Positions 1 through 6,187 of a DNA stretch of 6,681 nucleotides are shown here, piece by piece. This DNA is from Chitinophagaceae bacterium (GTDB lineage Bacteria; Bacteroidota; Bacteroidia; Chitinophagales; Chitinophagaceae): positions 1 through 6,681 of the forward strand of contig JAOQAL010000328.1 of assembly GCA_025963615.1 (NCBI GenBank), given 5' to 3'. The notes beneath the pieces were generated by a model, which worked only from the letters and a program-made list of their open reading frames with translations, was not told the origin of the DNA and did not search any database. The position numbers and the translations under genes are program-made. How positions within the stretch are numbered: position 1 is the first letter of the stretch; each line of letters begins with the position of its first letter.

Positions 1-507
1 GCGCTTGCCTTTTTATCAGGGCATGCGGAAAAATACCATTATAAAAGCAATGAATTCGTTTTAATCGGTGCAAGCGCCGGTGCGCATCTTGCTATGTTGT
101 ATGCTTACGGCTACGACTCAGCGAAACAAATAAAAGCAGTAGTAGATTTTTTCGGACCCACCGATTTGTCTGACCGGATCACCAGAACCAGGAACAAACT
201 CTTTGATAGCCGCGCCGCGAATTGGTCAGGGACCGATGATCCGCAATCACAACTATCCCTTGATGCAAGCCCTTATTACCGGCTGACAAAAGAAACCGGG
301 GTTCCGACTATTCTTTTTCATGGAGGAGAGGACAGCATTATTCATTTCAGCCAGTCCGAAAAAATATATAAAAAATTGCTGGCGTTGAATATCGCTACCC
401 AATATGAATTTTATCCGCAGGAAGGTCATGGTTTCAGCACGAAAGCCGGCCGGGAAGCTCTTATCCAAACACTGGCCTGGCTGGAAAAATATTACCCGGC
501 TCAATAA
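1..507 (+). CDS. Alpha/beta hydrolase (esterase/lipase, BD-FAE-like), C-terminal part
   Basis: The reading frame is open from the first base, so the gene begins upstream of the window; 168 codons remain before the TAA stop. The visible part holds a whole catalytic triad of an alpha/beta hydrolase. The nucleophile elbow is GASAG with Ser at fragment residue 25, followed by AHLAMLYAYG. The acid is probably Asp at residue 111 in HGGEDSIIH, and the base is His at residue 143 in EGHGF. The motif FFGPTDL after the elbow is typical of Bacteroidota esterase/lipase and feruloyl-esterase-like (BD-FAE) proteins. It most likely hydrolyses a carboxyl ester; the substrate cannot be told. The missing N-terminus would show whether the protein is secreted and where the oxyanion-hole motif lies. 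The next gene, pafA, starts 79 bases downstream on the same strand and may be cotranscribed. The hydrolase fold is sure; the subfamily is an inference. Confidence 0.88.
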   Translation, partial: ALAFLSGHAEKYHYKSNEFVLIGASAGAHLAMLYAYGYDSAKQIKAVVDFFGPTDLSDRITRTRNKLFDSRAANWSGTDDPQSQLSLDASPYYRLTKETGVPTILFHGGEDSIIHFSQSEKIYKKLLALNIATQYEFYPQEGHGFSTKAGREALIQTLAWLEKYYPAQ

Positions 508-586
508 TTAACCGAATGTTATTTTGCAGGAAACTCCTTTTGTTTACTTATCTATAATTTCACCGACGCTTTTAAAAAAGACCGAT

Positions 587-2257
587 ATGATGAAATGGAA
601 AAAGAGTCTCGCAGTTGCCGGTAGTTTACTAATTATAGCAACACTCTCCGCTCAAAAAAAGTCAATTGTAAAACCGAACCCGGCCACAGCAGCCCAGCCA
701 AAAATCATCATCGGTATGATGGTGGACCAGATGCGCTGGGATTACCTGTATCGTTTTCAGAGCCGGTATACAGAAGGAGGGTTCAAAAGATTATTACGTG
801 AAGGTTTTTCCTGTGAGAATACATTGATTGATTATGCTCCTACCGTTACTGCATGCGGTCACACCTGCGTTTATACAGGTTCCGTACCGGCCATACATGG
901 CATTGCAGGTAATGACTGGTATGATCGGGTCAAAGGAAAAGTTGTTGGATGTGTAAATGATGATTCTGTTACTATCGTCGGCTCCACGGGGGGAACGGGC
1001 CAGTCACCCCGTAATAATCTTTCTACCACTATAACAGATCAGTTGCGTATCGCTACCAATTATCAAAGTAAAACAGTAGGGATCGCTATAAAAGACCGTG
1101 CCTCCATATTGCCAGCCGGCCATGCTGCTACAGCGGCGTTCTGGTTCAGTCCCGGGGATGGTAATTTTATAACCAGCACCTATTATATGAAGGAATTGCC
1201 AGACTGGGCTAAACGATTTAATGAGAAAAAAATTATAGATACCTATTGTGAAAATGATTGGGAAACACTTTATCCGGTTAATACGTATACATCGAGTACC
1301 GCCGATGACAAAACGTACGAGAATGTCTCTAACGGCGATGCCAAGCCTGTTTTTCCACATCGCTTAAAACAATTTAAAGGTAAAAATTATGGCGCCATCC
1401 GCACGACGCCTTATGGCAATACACTCACATTCGATTTTGCAAAAGCAGCCATTGATGGATATAATCTGGGTGGTGGCGGGTTTACTGATTTTCTTGCCAT
1501 TAGCTTTTCAAGCCCCGACGCCATAGGGCATGTGTATGGGCCAAATTCCATTGAACAGGAAGACAATTTTTTACGCTTTGACAAGGAACTGGCAGATTTC
1601 TTTACTTACCTTGACAGGCGGTTTGGCAAAGGGAATTACCTTTATTTTATTACAGCCGACCATGGTGTGTCTGAATCACCTGGTTATTATTTAGAAAACA
1701 AAATGCCTTCCGGTGCCATTGATGATAAAGATTTTTCAAACCTGGTAAGTGGGCTCAAAGAAAAATTCGTGATCGAAAATCCCATTTTGTCTTTTAACAA
1801 TGATCAGATCTATATGAACTGGGGCGAATTTGACAAAAAAGGAATTGATCATAAGGAGGTGGAACGTTTCATAAAAAAAATATTATTACAATCTCCGGGT
1901 ATCGCTGATGTGTTGGCCACTGAATCACTTGGCACAGCGCCGGTGCCGGAACCGATCAAATCCATGTTGATAAAAGGCTATAATGTAAAACGCGGTGGTG
2001 ATTTTGATATCCTGCCACAACCTGCCTGGAAAGCGGGAAACATAAAAGGCGCTTCGCATGGCAGCTGGTATCCTTATGATGCACATATACCGTTGGTATG
2101 GATGGGATGGAAAATAAAACCAGGGTATACGAACCGGGTAATTGGTATGACTGATATTTCTCCGACATTAGCTGCCTTATTACATATCCAGGCGCCAAGC
2201 GGGGCCATCGGACAACCAATAATTGAAATCACAAATATTACCGGGAGTCCTAACTAA
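587..2257 (+). CDS. pafA: Secreted alkaline phosphatase, PafA type
   Basis: A protein of 556 residues that should remove phosphate from a broad range of phosphomonoesters in the periplasm, using a Thr nucleophile and two zinc ions. The start is one of two overlapping ATGs (587 or 590). Both give a clean signal peptide: KWKK, a hydrophobic core up to about residue 19, then LSA before QKK. A TTG at 524 would only add a non-signal-like extension. Counting from 587, the residues matching the Elizabethkingia PafA active site are Asp47 (VDQMRWD), Thr88 (TACGHT, nucleophile), Asn109 (GNDWYD), Lys169 and Arg171 (IKDRA), Asp311 and His315 (SPDAIGH), Asp358-His359 (TADHG) and His491 (GASHG). Spacings between them match the known enzyme closely. 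The Lys and Arg pair distinguishes PafA phosphomonoesterases from the related NPP phosphodiesterases. The length is close to the 546 residues I recall for the reference enzyme. PafA enzymes are described as phosphate-insensitive; no Pho box was recognised here. Confidence 0.93.
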   Translation: MMKWKKSLAVAGSLLIIATLSAQKKSIVKPNPATAAQPKIIIGMMVDQMRWDYLYRFQSRYTEGGFKRLLREGFSCENTLIDYAPTVTACGHTCVYTGSVPAIHGIAGNDWYDRVKGKVVGCVNDDSVTIVGSTGGTGQSPRNNLSTTITDQLRIATNYQSKTVGIAIKDRASILPAGHAATAAFWFSPGDGNFITSTYYMKELPDWAKRFNEKKIIDTYCENDWETLYPVNTYTSSTADDKTYENVSNGDAKPVFPHRLKQFKGKNYGAIRTTPYGNTLTFDFAKAAIDGYNLGGGGFTDFLAISFSSPDAIGHVYGPNSIEQEDNFLRFDKELADFFTYLDRRFGKGNYLYFITADHGVSESPGYYLENKMPSGAIDDKDFSNLVSGLKEKFVIENPILSFNNDQIYMNWGEFDKKGIDHKEVERFIKKILLQSPGIADVLATESLGTAPVPEPIKSMLIKGYNVKRGGDFDILPQPAWKAGNIKGASHGSWYPYDAHIPLVWMGWKIKPGYTNRVIGMTDISPTLAALLHIQAPSGAIGQPIIEITNITGSPN

Positions 2258-2287
2258 AAAAACTGTTTATTTCCCTTTTGGAATGAG

Positions 2288-2317
2288 TTAACAGGCTCTG
2301 TTAATCCTGTTAATTTT
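2288..2317 (+). terminator. Possible intrinsic terminator after pafA
   Basis: TTAACAGG (2288-2295) and CCTGTTAA (2306-2313) are exact inverted repeats around a 10-base loop. TTTT follows directly, and then a T-rich run to about 2328. It lies 31 bases after the pafA stop. The stem has only three G:C pairs, and the loop holds another CTGTTAAT copy, so it may also be part of a short direct-repeat cluster. The role as terminator is inferred from position and shape. Confidence 0.4.
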
Positions 2318-2430
2318 CTCTGTTTTATCTGTACATTGCCTCGTTATCCTATTGATCGCTTCGACCGATGGCTGGACTAACGAGCTGGACCGGCAACCGG
2401 TTACTTAAATTTTTATTCCATATTCAAAAC

Positions 2431-3345
2431 ATGAAGGCACTTGTTATATCCGGCGGAGGCAGCAAAGGGGCTTTTGCCGGCGGCGTATCCGAATTCCTAA
2501 TAAGGGAATGTAAACAGGAGTACGATATATTTATCGGCACATCCGCGGGCAGTCTCCTCATTCCTCTTCTTGCTATTGACCAGGTAGAAAAGATAAAGGA
2601 TATTTTCACCTCTGTATCACAAAATGATATTTTTAATATCAATCCGTTTATCATAGAAAAACGGAACGGGATTTATGAGACCAGCATTAACCACCGGGGC
2701 ATCATTAAAATGTTTTTGAGACGCAGAAAAACATTTGGCGAAAGTCTGAACCTGCGAAAGCTTATCGGCAAAATTTTAACAGAGAATGACTTTAAATTAA
2801 TTAAAAATGGAAAGCCGGATGTCATTATAACCGTTTCCAACATCAGTTATAACAGGGTTGAATATAAATCGGTAAAGGAATGTACGTACGAAGATTTCTG
2901 CGATTGGATATGGGCCTCCGCGAATGTCATTCCTTTTATGAGCCTGCTTAATAAAAATGGTTTTGAATACGCGGATGGCGGCCTCGGGAATGTGGTTCCG
3001 CTATTCCGGGCTATCGAAAAGGGAGCTACGGAAATAGATGTAATCGTTTTAAAAGCGGCCAACCCGATGATTCAAAAAAACCCGGTCCAAAACGCCTTAG
3101 AACTTACAGCAAGGGCTTTTGATTTTATGCTTAACCAGATTGAAACAGATGATATAACGATCGGTCGCATGGAAGGAATACAGCATCATGTAACGTTGAA
3201 CTTTTATCAGCCAACAGAAGACCTTACGACGAACTCACTCATTTTTGAACCCGAAAAGATGAAAAAATGGTGGGCCAATGGATATGACTATGCAAAGCAA
3301 AATAATCCAAAATGCCGGACGATCAAACCTAAAGATAAAAGTTAA
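2431..3345 (+). CDS. Patatin-like phospholipase
   Basis: A 304-residue protein with the full set of patatin motifs. These are the glycine-rich oxyanion loop GGGSKG at residues 8-13, the nucleophile elbow GTSAG with Ser38, and the DGG motif with Asp182, which completes the Ser-Asp dyad. The family are serine acyl hydrolases acting on membrane lipids or lysophospholipids. No signal peptide or membrane segment is visible, so it is probably a cytoplasmic or peripheral enzyme of the bacterial RssA/YchK-like kind. The substrate is not known. The ATG at 2431 was chosen because MKALVISGGGSKG is the normal beginning of the domain. The in-frame ATG at 2368 would add 21 residues without conserved features. 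No Shine-Dalgarno sequence precedes it (TATTCAAAAC), as is usual in Bacteroidota. Its stop lies four bases from the stop of the converging stress-protein gene. Confidence 0.9.
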   Translation: MKALVISGGGSKGAFAGGVSEFLIRECKQEYDIFIGTSAGSLLIPLLAIDQVEKIKDIFTSVSQNDIFNINPFIIEKRNGIYETSINHRGIIKMFLRRRKTFGESLNLRKLIGKILTENDFKLIKNGKPDVIITVSNISYNRVEYKSVKECTYEDFCDWIWASANVIPFMSLLNKNGFEYADGGLGNVVPLFRAIEKGATEIDVIVLKAANPMIQKNPVQNALELTARAFDFMLNQIETDDITIGRMEGIQHHVTLNFYQPTEDLTTNSLIFEPEKMKKWWANGYDYAKQNNPKCRTIKPKDKS

Positions 3346-3349
3346 CCGC

Positions 3350-3829
3350 TTACGATTCTTTCGCAACAACCTTTTCTTCCTTATTCGGAATAATTAGTAA
3401 CGGTATTTTAGAATGCTGCAATAATTTTTCTGCCACACCTCCTACGAATAACTTATACAGCCCGCTATGACTATGCGAACCCAGGATCAATAAATCCACG
3501 TTATTGTCTTTTGCATATTCCAGTATTGAACCGGCTACCTCTCCTTCCAGTACCCGCGTTACAATATTTTCATCATTTAAATGTTTTGTTGTGGCTGCTA
3601 AAAATTTCCCGGCTTCCTTTCTTAATTCATCCGCCATCAATATTGAATTATCGGCCAATAGCCCTTCGTATCCCATGATGGGTGAATAGGGCATAGAATA
3701 GTATGTGGCATCCGAAATGACATGTACCAACACTATTTCTGCGTTTATAGCTTTCGCTACGCTATGACCTGTTTCTGCCACTATTTGTGATGAGGGATTA
3801 TAATCAATAGCGATCAATACTTTTTTCAT
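3350..3829 (-). CDS. Universal stress protein (UspA family)
   Basis: A single-domain Usp of 159 residues. It opens with the typical first strand MKKVLIAIDYNPSS, with Asp9 at the nucleotide site, followed by EIVLVHVI and a closing beta strand and helix, VDLLILGSHSHSGLYKLFVG then GVAEKLLQHSKIPLLII. Such proteins form dimers and act in stress survival, often by binding ATP. The usual ATP loop is G-X2-G-X9-G-(S/T). Here it reads G117-X2-S120-X9-G130-G131, so the second glycine and the final Ser/Thr are both changed, and ATP binding may be altered or lost. Length and other motifs are normal, so this is not a broken gene. A weak purine stretch, AAAGG, precedes the ATG by three bases. The gene stands alone on this strand, with a long repeat-filled region upstream. 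Confidence 0.92.
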   Translation of the reverse strand: MKKVLIAIDYNPSSQIVAETGHSVAKAINAEIVLVHVISDATYYSMPYSPIMGYEGLLADNSILMADELRKEAGKFLAATTKHLNDENIVTRVLEGEVAGSILEYAKDNNVDLLILGSHSHSGLYKLFVGGVAEKLLQHSKIPLLIIPNKEEKVVAKES

Positions 3830-4055
3830 GACCTTTGGTTTAGTGCTTTTTGCGGTATTTTTATTTTGGGCTGGACTTGTTAATGGGCTGCTGTTGCAGG
3901 ATTATCAACTTTAACTTCAAAAAGTGAGCCAGCGTAATCAACCGGAATTTGTAAACTTTTTTTCCCATACTAAAGGTACGCCTCCTTACTGAGGGATTAC
4001 TTCTTTGCTTTCTGCGGCAAAAAAAGCTCCTAATGATTACCAGCCTACCTTCCGT

Positions 4056-4070
4056 CGCCGGAGACCGGCG
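4056..4070. repeat. Short GC-rich hairpin
   Basis: CGCCGG and CCGGCG pair perfectly around the three-base loop AGA. The stem is entirely G:C and stands in A/T-richer surroundings. No T tract follows on either strand, so it is not a standard intrinsic terminator. Function is unknown. Confidence 0.5.
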
Positions 4071-4153
4071 GGCATGGTCGGGATCAGCGTATCCTATTAT
4101 TAAAGCGACAATCAAACTTAAAGACTCTTGTCATCCCTAGCCACGAAATATCC

Positions 4154-4165
4154 CGATAGCTATCG
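4154..4165. repeat. Dispersed palindrome, shorter copy
   Basis: CGATAGCTATCG is the inner part of the 18-bp palindrome found complete at 4279-4296 and 5418-5435. On the left the match continues (TCC), but on the right it breaks (CAT instead of GGGA), which suggests a decayed copy. Confidence 0.6.
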
Positions 4166-4253
4166 CATAGGTGCCAAGGTAATATGATCACCATTCATTT
4201 TTAAATCCTCGTTGAGCTTTCGGATATCTCATGTGCTTTTGGTTTTCTTTCTT

Positions 4254-4277
4254 TTCTTTTTGTGTGGCCAAAAAGAA
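4254..4277. repeat. Hairpin with 9-bp stem
   Basis: TTCTTTTTG (4254-4262) and CAAAAAGAA (4269-4277) are exact inverted repeats around the loop TGTGGC. It follows a pyrimidine-rich run (about 4239-4260) and ends one base before the next palindrome, so it appears to be the first part of a composite repeat that extends to 4389. Confidence 0.6.
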
Positions 4278-4278
4278 T

Positions 4279-4296
4279 TCCCGATAGCTATCGGGA
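4279..4296. repeat. Dispersed 18-bp palindrome, intergenic copy
   Basis: TCCCGATAGCTATCGGGA is a perfect 18-bp palindrome. The identical sequence occurs inside meaB at 5418-5435. A shorter copy is at 4154-4165, and a variant with the same arms but an AAAA loop is at 4335-4352. Perfect identity at two unlinked sites, one coding, points to a dispersed element and not chance. Confidence 0.85.
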
Positions 4297-4307
4297 TCTG
4301 CGACAAA

Positions 4308-4389
4308 AAAAGCCACCGGAAAACGAATACGCCCTCCCGATAAAAATCGGGACAGGCTGTTTTCCGGACGGTTCCTTGATGAGGCTTTT
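4308..4389. repeat. Large nested stem-loop
   Basis: Four levels of pairing share one centre. From outside in these are AAAAGCC (4308-4314) with GGCTTTT (4383-4389), CCGGAAAAC (4316-4324) with GTTTTCCGG (4359-4367), GCC (4331-4333) with GGC (4355-4357), and TCCCGAT (4335-4341) with ATCGGGA (4346-4352) around AAAA. The right outer arm is separated from the next by an extra 15 bases. The innermost hairpin has the same arms as the dispersed palindrome. The structure could act as a structured RNA, a protein binding site, or simply be a repeat unit. No coding role is seen. Confidence 0.65.
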
Positions 4390-4425
4390 GTGCTACTGTG
4401 ACTTCAACGCTATATCGCTACTCCC

Positions 4426-4454
4426 TTGATAGCACACAACAAACTTGTTATCAA
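4426..4454. repeat. Imperfect hairpin
   Basis: TTGATAGCA (4426-4434) and TGTTATCAA (4446-4454) pair over nine positions with one G-T wobble, around an 11-base A/C-rich loop. It adds to the hairpin-rich character of this region but has no recognisable function. Confidence 0.45.
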
Positions 4455-4556
4455 AATTAGCTTGACGCCAATGCGATAGTCACCGGGGAATCTGCGACAG
4501 AAAAAATTGTTTTCATTGACTGGTCAATTATTTTTTCGACTTTCGGTTTTCTTATC

Positions 4557-4618
4557 CCGGGGTCTGGCATCAGCTTTTTTCTATTTTTAATTTTACTATC
4601 GTTTGGCCAAGACCCCGG
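4557..4618. repeat. Long inverted repeat with AT-rich loop
   Basis: CCGGGGTCT followed by GGC (4557-4568) pairs with GCC, a bulged A, then AGACCCCGG (4606-4618), giving 12 base pairs with one bulge. The loop of 37 bases is almost entirely A/T and contains long T runs. It is too large a loop for a typical terminator. It could be a small non-autonomous element or another member of the local repeat set. Confidence 0.55.
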
Positions 4619-4641
4619 ACAGACAAAATTGTTGTTAGTTC

Positions 4642-4889
4642 ATAAATCCAAAACAAATGTCCCCAAGTCCTTTCCCCCCGGGGAAGGATTTAGGATGGGG
4701 CCAATAAATTCAAAACTAATGTCCTCAAGTCCTTTCCCTTCGAGGAAGGATTTAGGATGAGGCCAATAAATCCAAAACAAATGTCCCCAAGTCCTTTCCC
4801 CTCGGGGAAGGATTTAGGATGGGGCCAATAAATTCAAAACTAATGTTCTCAAGTCCTTTCCCTTCGGGGCAGGATTTAGGATGGGGCCA
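4642..4889. repeat. Tandem array, four exact-length 62-bp hairpin units
   Basis: Units start at 4642, 4704, 4766 and 4828, with no gaps and no length change. Each unit can fold: AAGTCCTT (unit positions 24-31) pairs with AAGGATTT (43-50) around a C/G core, and CCCC (20-23) pairs with GGGG (56-59). Units 1 and 3 differ at one base and units 2 and 4 at four, while neighbours differ at six or seven, so the array looks like a duplicated 124-bp dimer. In unit 2 the change C to T at unit position 22 is matched by G to A at 57, which keeps the pair. There are no unique spacers, so this is not CRISPR. No open frame of note crosses it. Confidence 0.92.
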
Positions 4890-4921
4890 ATTGGCTAAAC
4901 TCCTTAACTTAATGACATGGC

Positions 4922-5080
4922 CCGGTGCGAGTCTCCGCGCACCGGAACAAAAGAAAACGTATGCCCCGACCCATAGTCGGCGGCGAAATTTTATGAAAGC
5001 CTAAAAAAGGAGTTTTCTTTTGCATGATTTGCGGAAAGAGTCTTAAAGCAGCTGGTTCGTAACAATCGAAACAAGGGCAT
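4922..5080. repeat. Dispersed repeat, copy A (downstream of meaB)
   Basis: It begins with the hairpin CCGGTGCG (4922-4929) and CGCACCGG (4938-4945), and a second small hairpin CCGAC-CCATA-GTCGG (4966-4980) follows. Then comes a core that matches copy C at 6326-6458: 37 identical bases at 4985-5021 and a further 16 identical bases at 5022-5037, separated in copy C by one added T. Both copies end in GGGCAT. Copy B at 6188-6268 shares the beginning and the GGTTCGT part of the end. There is no transposase or coding sequence, and its nature is unknown. Confidence 0.8.
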
Positions 5081-5137
5081 AATCCAGCGACCTCCGAATT
5101 AACGTCAGCGAACAGACGAATTATCAATCATGAAATT

Positions 5138-6067
5138 TCAATTAATCCGCACCTTAATACCGTCAACAAACCGGTATAAATTAAATGTGCCTTGTTTTGA
5201 TTCCACTTCAATAGCGGCTTTTAATTCCTCCTTACTGGTGTCGCTCATTCTTTTACTAACGATAAGCTGCCAGGCTTTTTCTGCCAGCAACCAGTATTTT
5301 TTGTCTGATAGATGATGTTTTTGCAATTGATGCATAATAGCGCTGTATAATTCAACGATGCCATCTTTTTGCGAAGCCGTGGTTTTAATAACCGGAACTT
5401 CATGATAATGTGTTCTATCCCGATAGCTATCGGGAGCAGACGCCTTCATCATCTGCAGGTTTTTTACAAACAGGTCGGCATCCGGCCGGTCGCTTTTATT
5501 CACTACAAAGATGTCTGCTACTTCCATCAATCCCGCTTTCATGGTTTGCACTTCATCTCCCCCTTCGGGCACCATTACAACAACCGTTACATCCGCGAGG
5601 CCGGCGATTTCAATTTCACTTTGTCCTACCCCCACCGTTTCTACAATGATAATGTCAAAAGGCGCTGCCTTCATTAAATCAGTTATCTCTATGATTTTTG
5701 GGTGCAATCCGCCCAGCGAGCCCCTGGTTGCCAGGGAGCGGATAAACACGTTGGTGTTGGTATACCATTCACTCATGCGTATGCGGTCGCCCAGCAAAGC
5801 CCCGAGATGAAATGGTGAAGAGGGATCGACACAAAGGATTCCAGTTCTTTTGTTCTGCTTTATCAATTCCCCGGTTAATGCATCTGTCAACGTACTTTTT
5901 CCTGCACCGGGTGGACCTGTAATGCCAATAATTTTTGTTGAAGAAGTGGAGGGAAGTAATTGCAATAATTCCTGGTAACCGGGATATTCGTTTTCTATTA
6001 ACGAAATACAGCGGGCCAATGTTTTTACATTTCCCTGCTTAACCTGTTCTAATAATTGCTGCCACAT
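5138..6067 (-). CDS. meaB: Methylmalonyl-CoA mutase-associated GTPase MeaB
   Basis: A 309-residue G3E-family P-loop GTPase. MeaB loads and protects the adenosylcobalamin-dependent methylmalonyl-CoA mutase in the cytoplasm, in propionate and odd-chain metabolism. Motifs in order are the Walker A GITGPPGAGKST (residues 48-59), VDPSSPFHLGALLGDRIRM (80-98), ETVGVGQSE (143-151) as the switch and Walker B region, and NKSD (190-193) for guanine. The start at 6067 gives the expected N-terminal helix LLEQVKQGNVKTLARCISLIEN, and no Shine-Dalgarno sequence precedes it. The C-terminal helical arm is present. Odd feature: codons 212-217 (PDSYRD), between NKSD and VPVIKT, are encoded by a dispersed palindrome (5418-5435), in frame. 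The mutase genes are not in the window. MeaB is often next to them, but in Bacteroidota it can stand apart. The old label ArgK for this family is misleading. Confidence 0.95.
   Translation of the reverse strand: MWQQLLEQVKQGNVKTLARCISLIENEYPGYQELLQLLPSTSSTKIIGITGPPGAGKSTLTDALTGELIKQNKRTGILCVDPSSPFHLGALLGDRIRMSEWYTNTNVFIRSLATRGSLGGLHPKIIEITDLMKAAPFDIIIVETVGVGQSEIEIAGLADVTVVVMVPEGGDEVQTMKAGLMEVADIFVVNKSDRPDADLFVKNLQMMKASAPDSYRDRTHYHEVPVIKTTASQKDGIVELYSAIMHQLQKHHLSDKKYWLLAEKAWQLIVSKRMSDTSKEELKAAIEVESKQGTFNLYRFVDGIKVRIN
5418..5435. repeat. Dispersed 18-bp palindrome inside meaB
   Basis: TCCCGATAGCTATCGGGA here is identical to the intergenic copy at 4279-4296. Read on the - strand it runs from the third base of codon 211 to the second base of codon 217 of meaB, giving Pro-Asp-Ser-Tyr-Arg-Asp. 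Being 18 bp, an insertion keeps the frame. It lies in a stretch after the NKSD motif that I would expect to be a variable surface loop. Confidence 0.85.
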
Positions 6068-6187
6068 GAAAGAGAATGATTTACGACGCTATACCCGGCA
6101 AGTTACAGATTGATTGCAGAAAATCATACCGTCCAATACTTCCACCCAGGCATATCCGTCAAAAAGTATCCCCCATTGCGCATCTCT

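Larger units (their letters stand above)
3830..5137. other. Long intergenic region filled with repeats, no convincing gene
   Basis: About 1.3 kb between the start of the stress-protein gene and the stop of meaB. The short open frames here (for example 3861-4115 on the - strand and 4819-5004 on the + strand) have no recognisable domain and run through hairpin repeats, so they are not called. From 3830 to about 4050 I see nothing beyond what must be the promoter region of the stress-protein gene; no clear promoter match was found. From 4050 onward the region is a chain of hairpins, palindromes, a 62-bp tandem array and a dispersed repeat, each listed separately. No transposase remnant or tRNA was seen. 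Confidence 0.75.

Noticed and set aside
523..552. Bacteroidota-type promoter (TTTG at 523-526 and TACTTATC at 545-552) before pafA.
   Set aside because: Spacing is nearly right, but the downstream box matches the TAnnTTTG pattern poorly. The region is A/T rich, so such matches are expected by chance.
524..586. TTG start for pafA giving a 577-residue protein.
   Set aside because: The extra 21 residues would bury the signal peptide; the ATGs at 587/590 give a normal one.
2368..2430. Upstream ATG for the patatin gene.
   Set aside because: The extension lacks conserved features, and the patatin domain normally begins right at MKALVISGGG.
3861..4115. Open frame of 84 codons on the - strand.
   Set aside because: It is rich in Lys/Arg, has no domain or homology I recognise, and crosses the GC-rich hairpin at 4056-4070. 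Its composition looks like translated non-coding DNA.
4642..4889. CRISPR array, because of regularly spaced repeats.
   Set aside because: The whole 62-bp unit repeats with no unique spacers, and no cas genes are present.
4819..5004. Open frame of 61 codons on the + strand.
   Set aside because: It starts in the tandem array and ends in dispersed repeat copy A, so it is read-through of repeats.
5131..5140. Palindrome TGAAATTTCA overlapping the meaB stop codon.
   Set aside because: Ten A/T-rich bases with no T tract after it on the - strand. Likely coincidence, not a terminator.
5369..5810. Several + strand open frames of 79 to 102 codons.
   Set aside because: All lie opposite meaB, whose motifs are unambiguous. 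They are antisense shadows.
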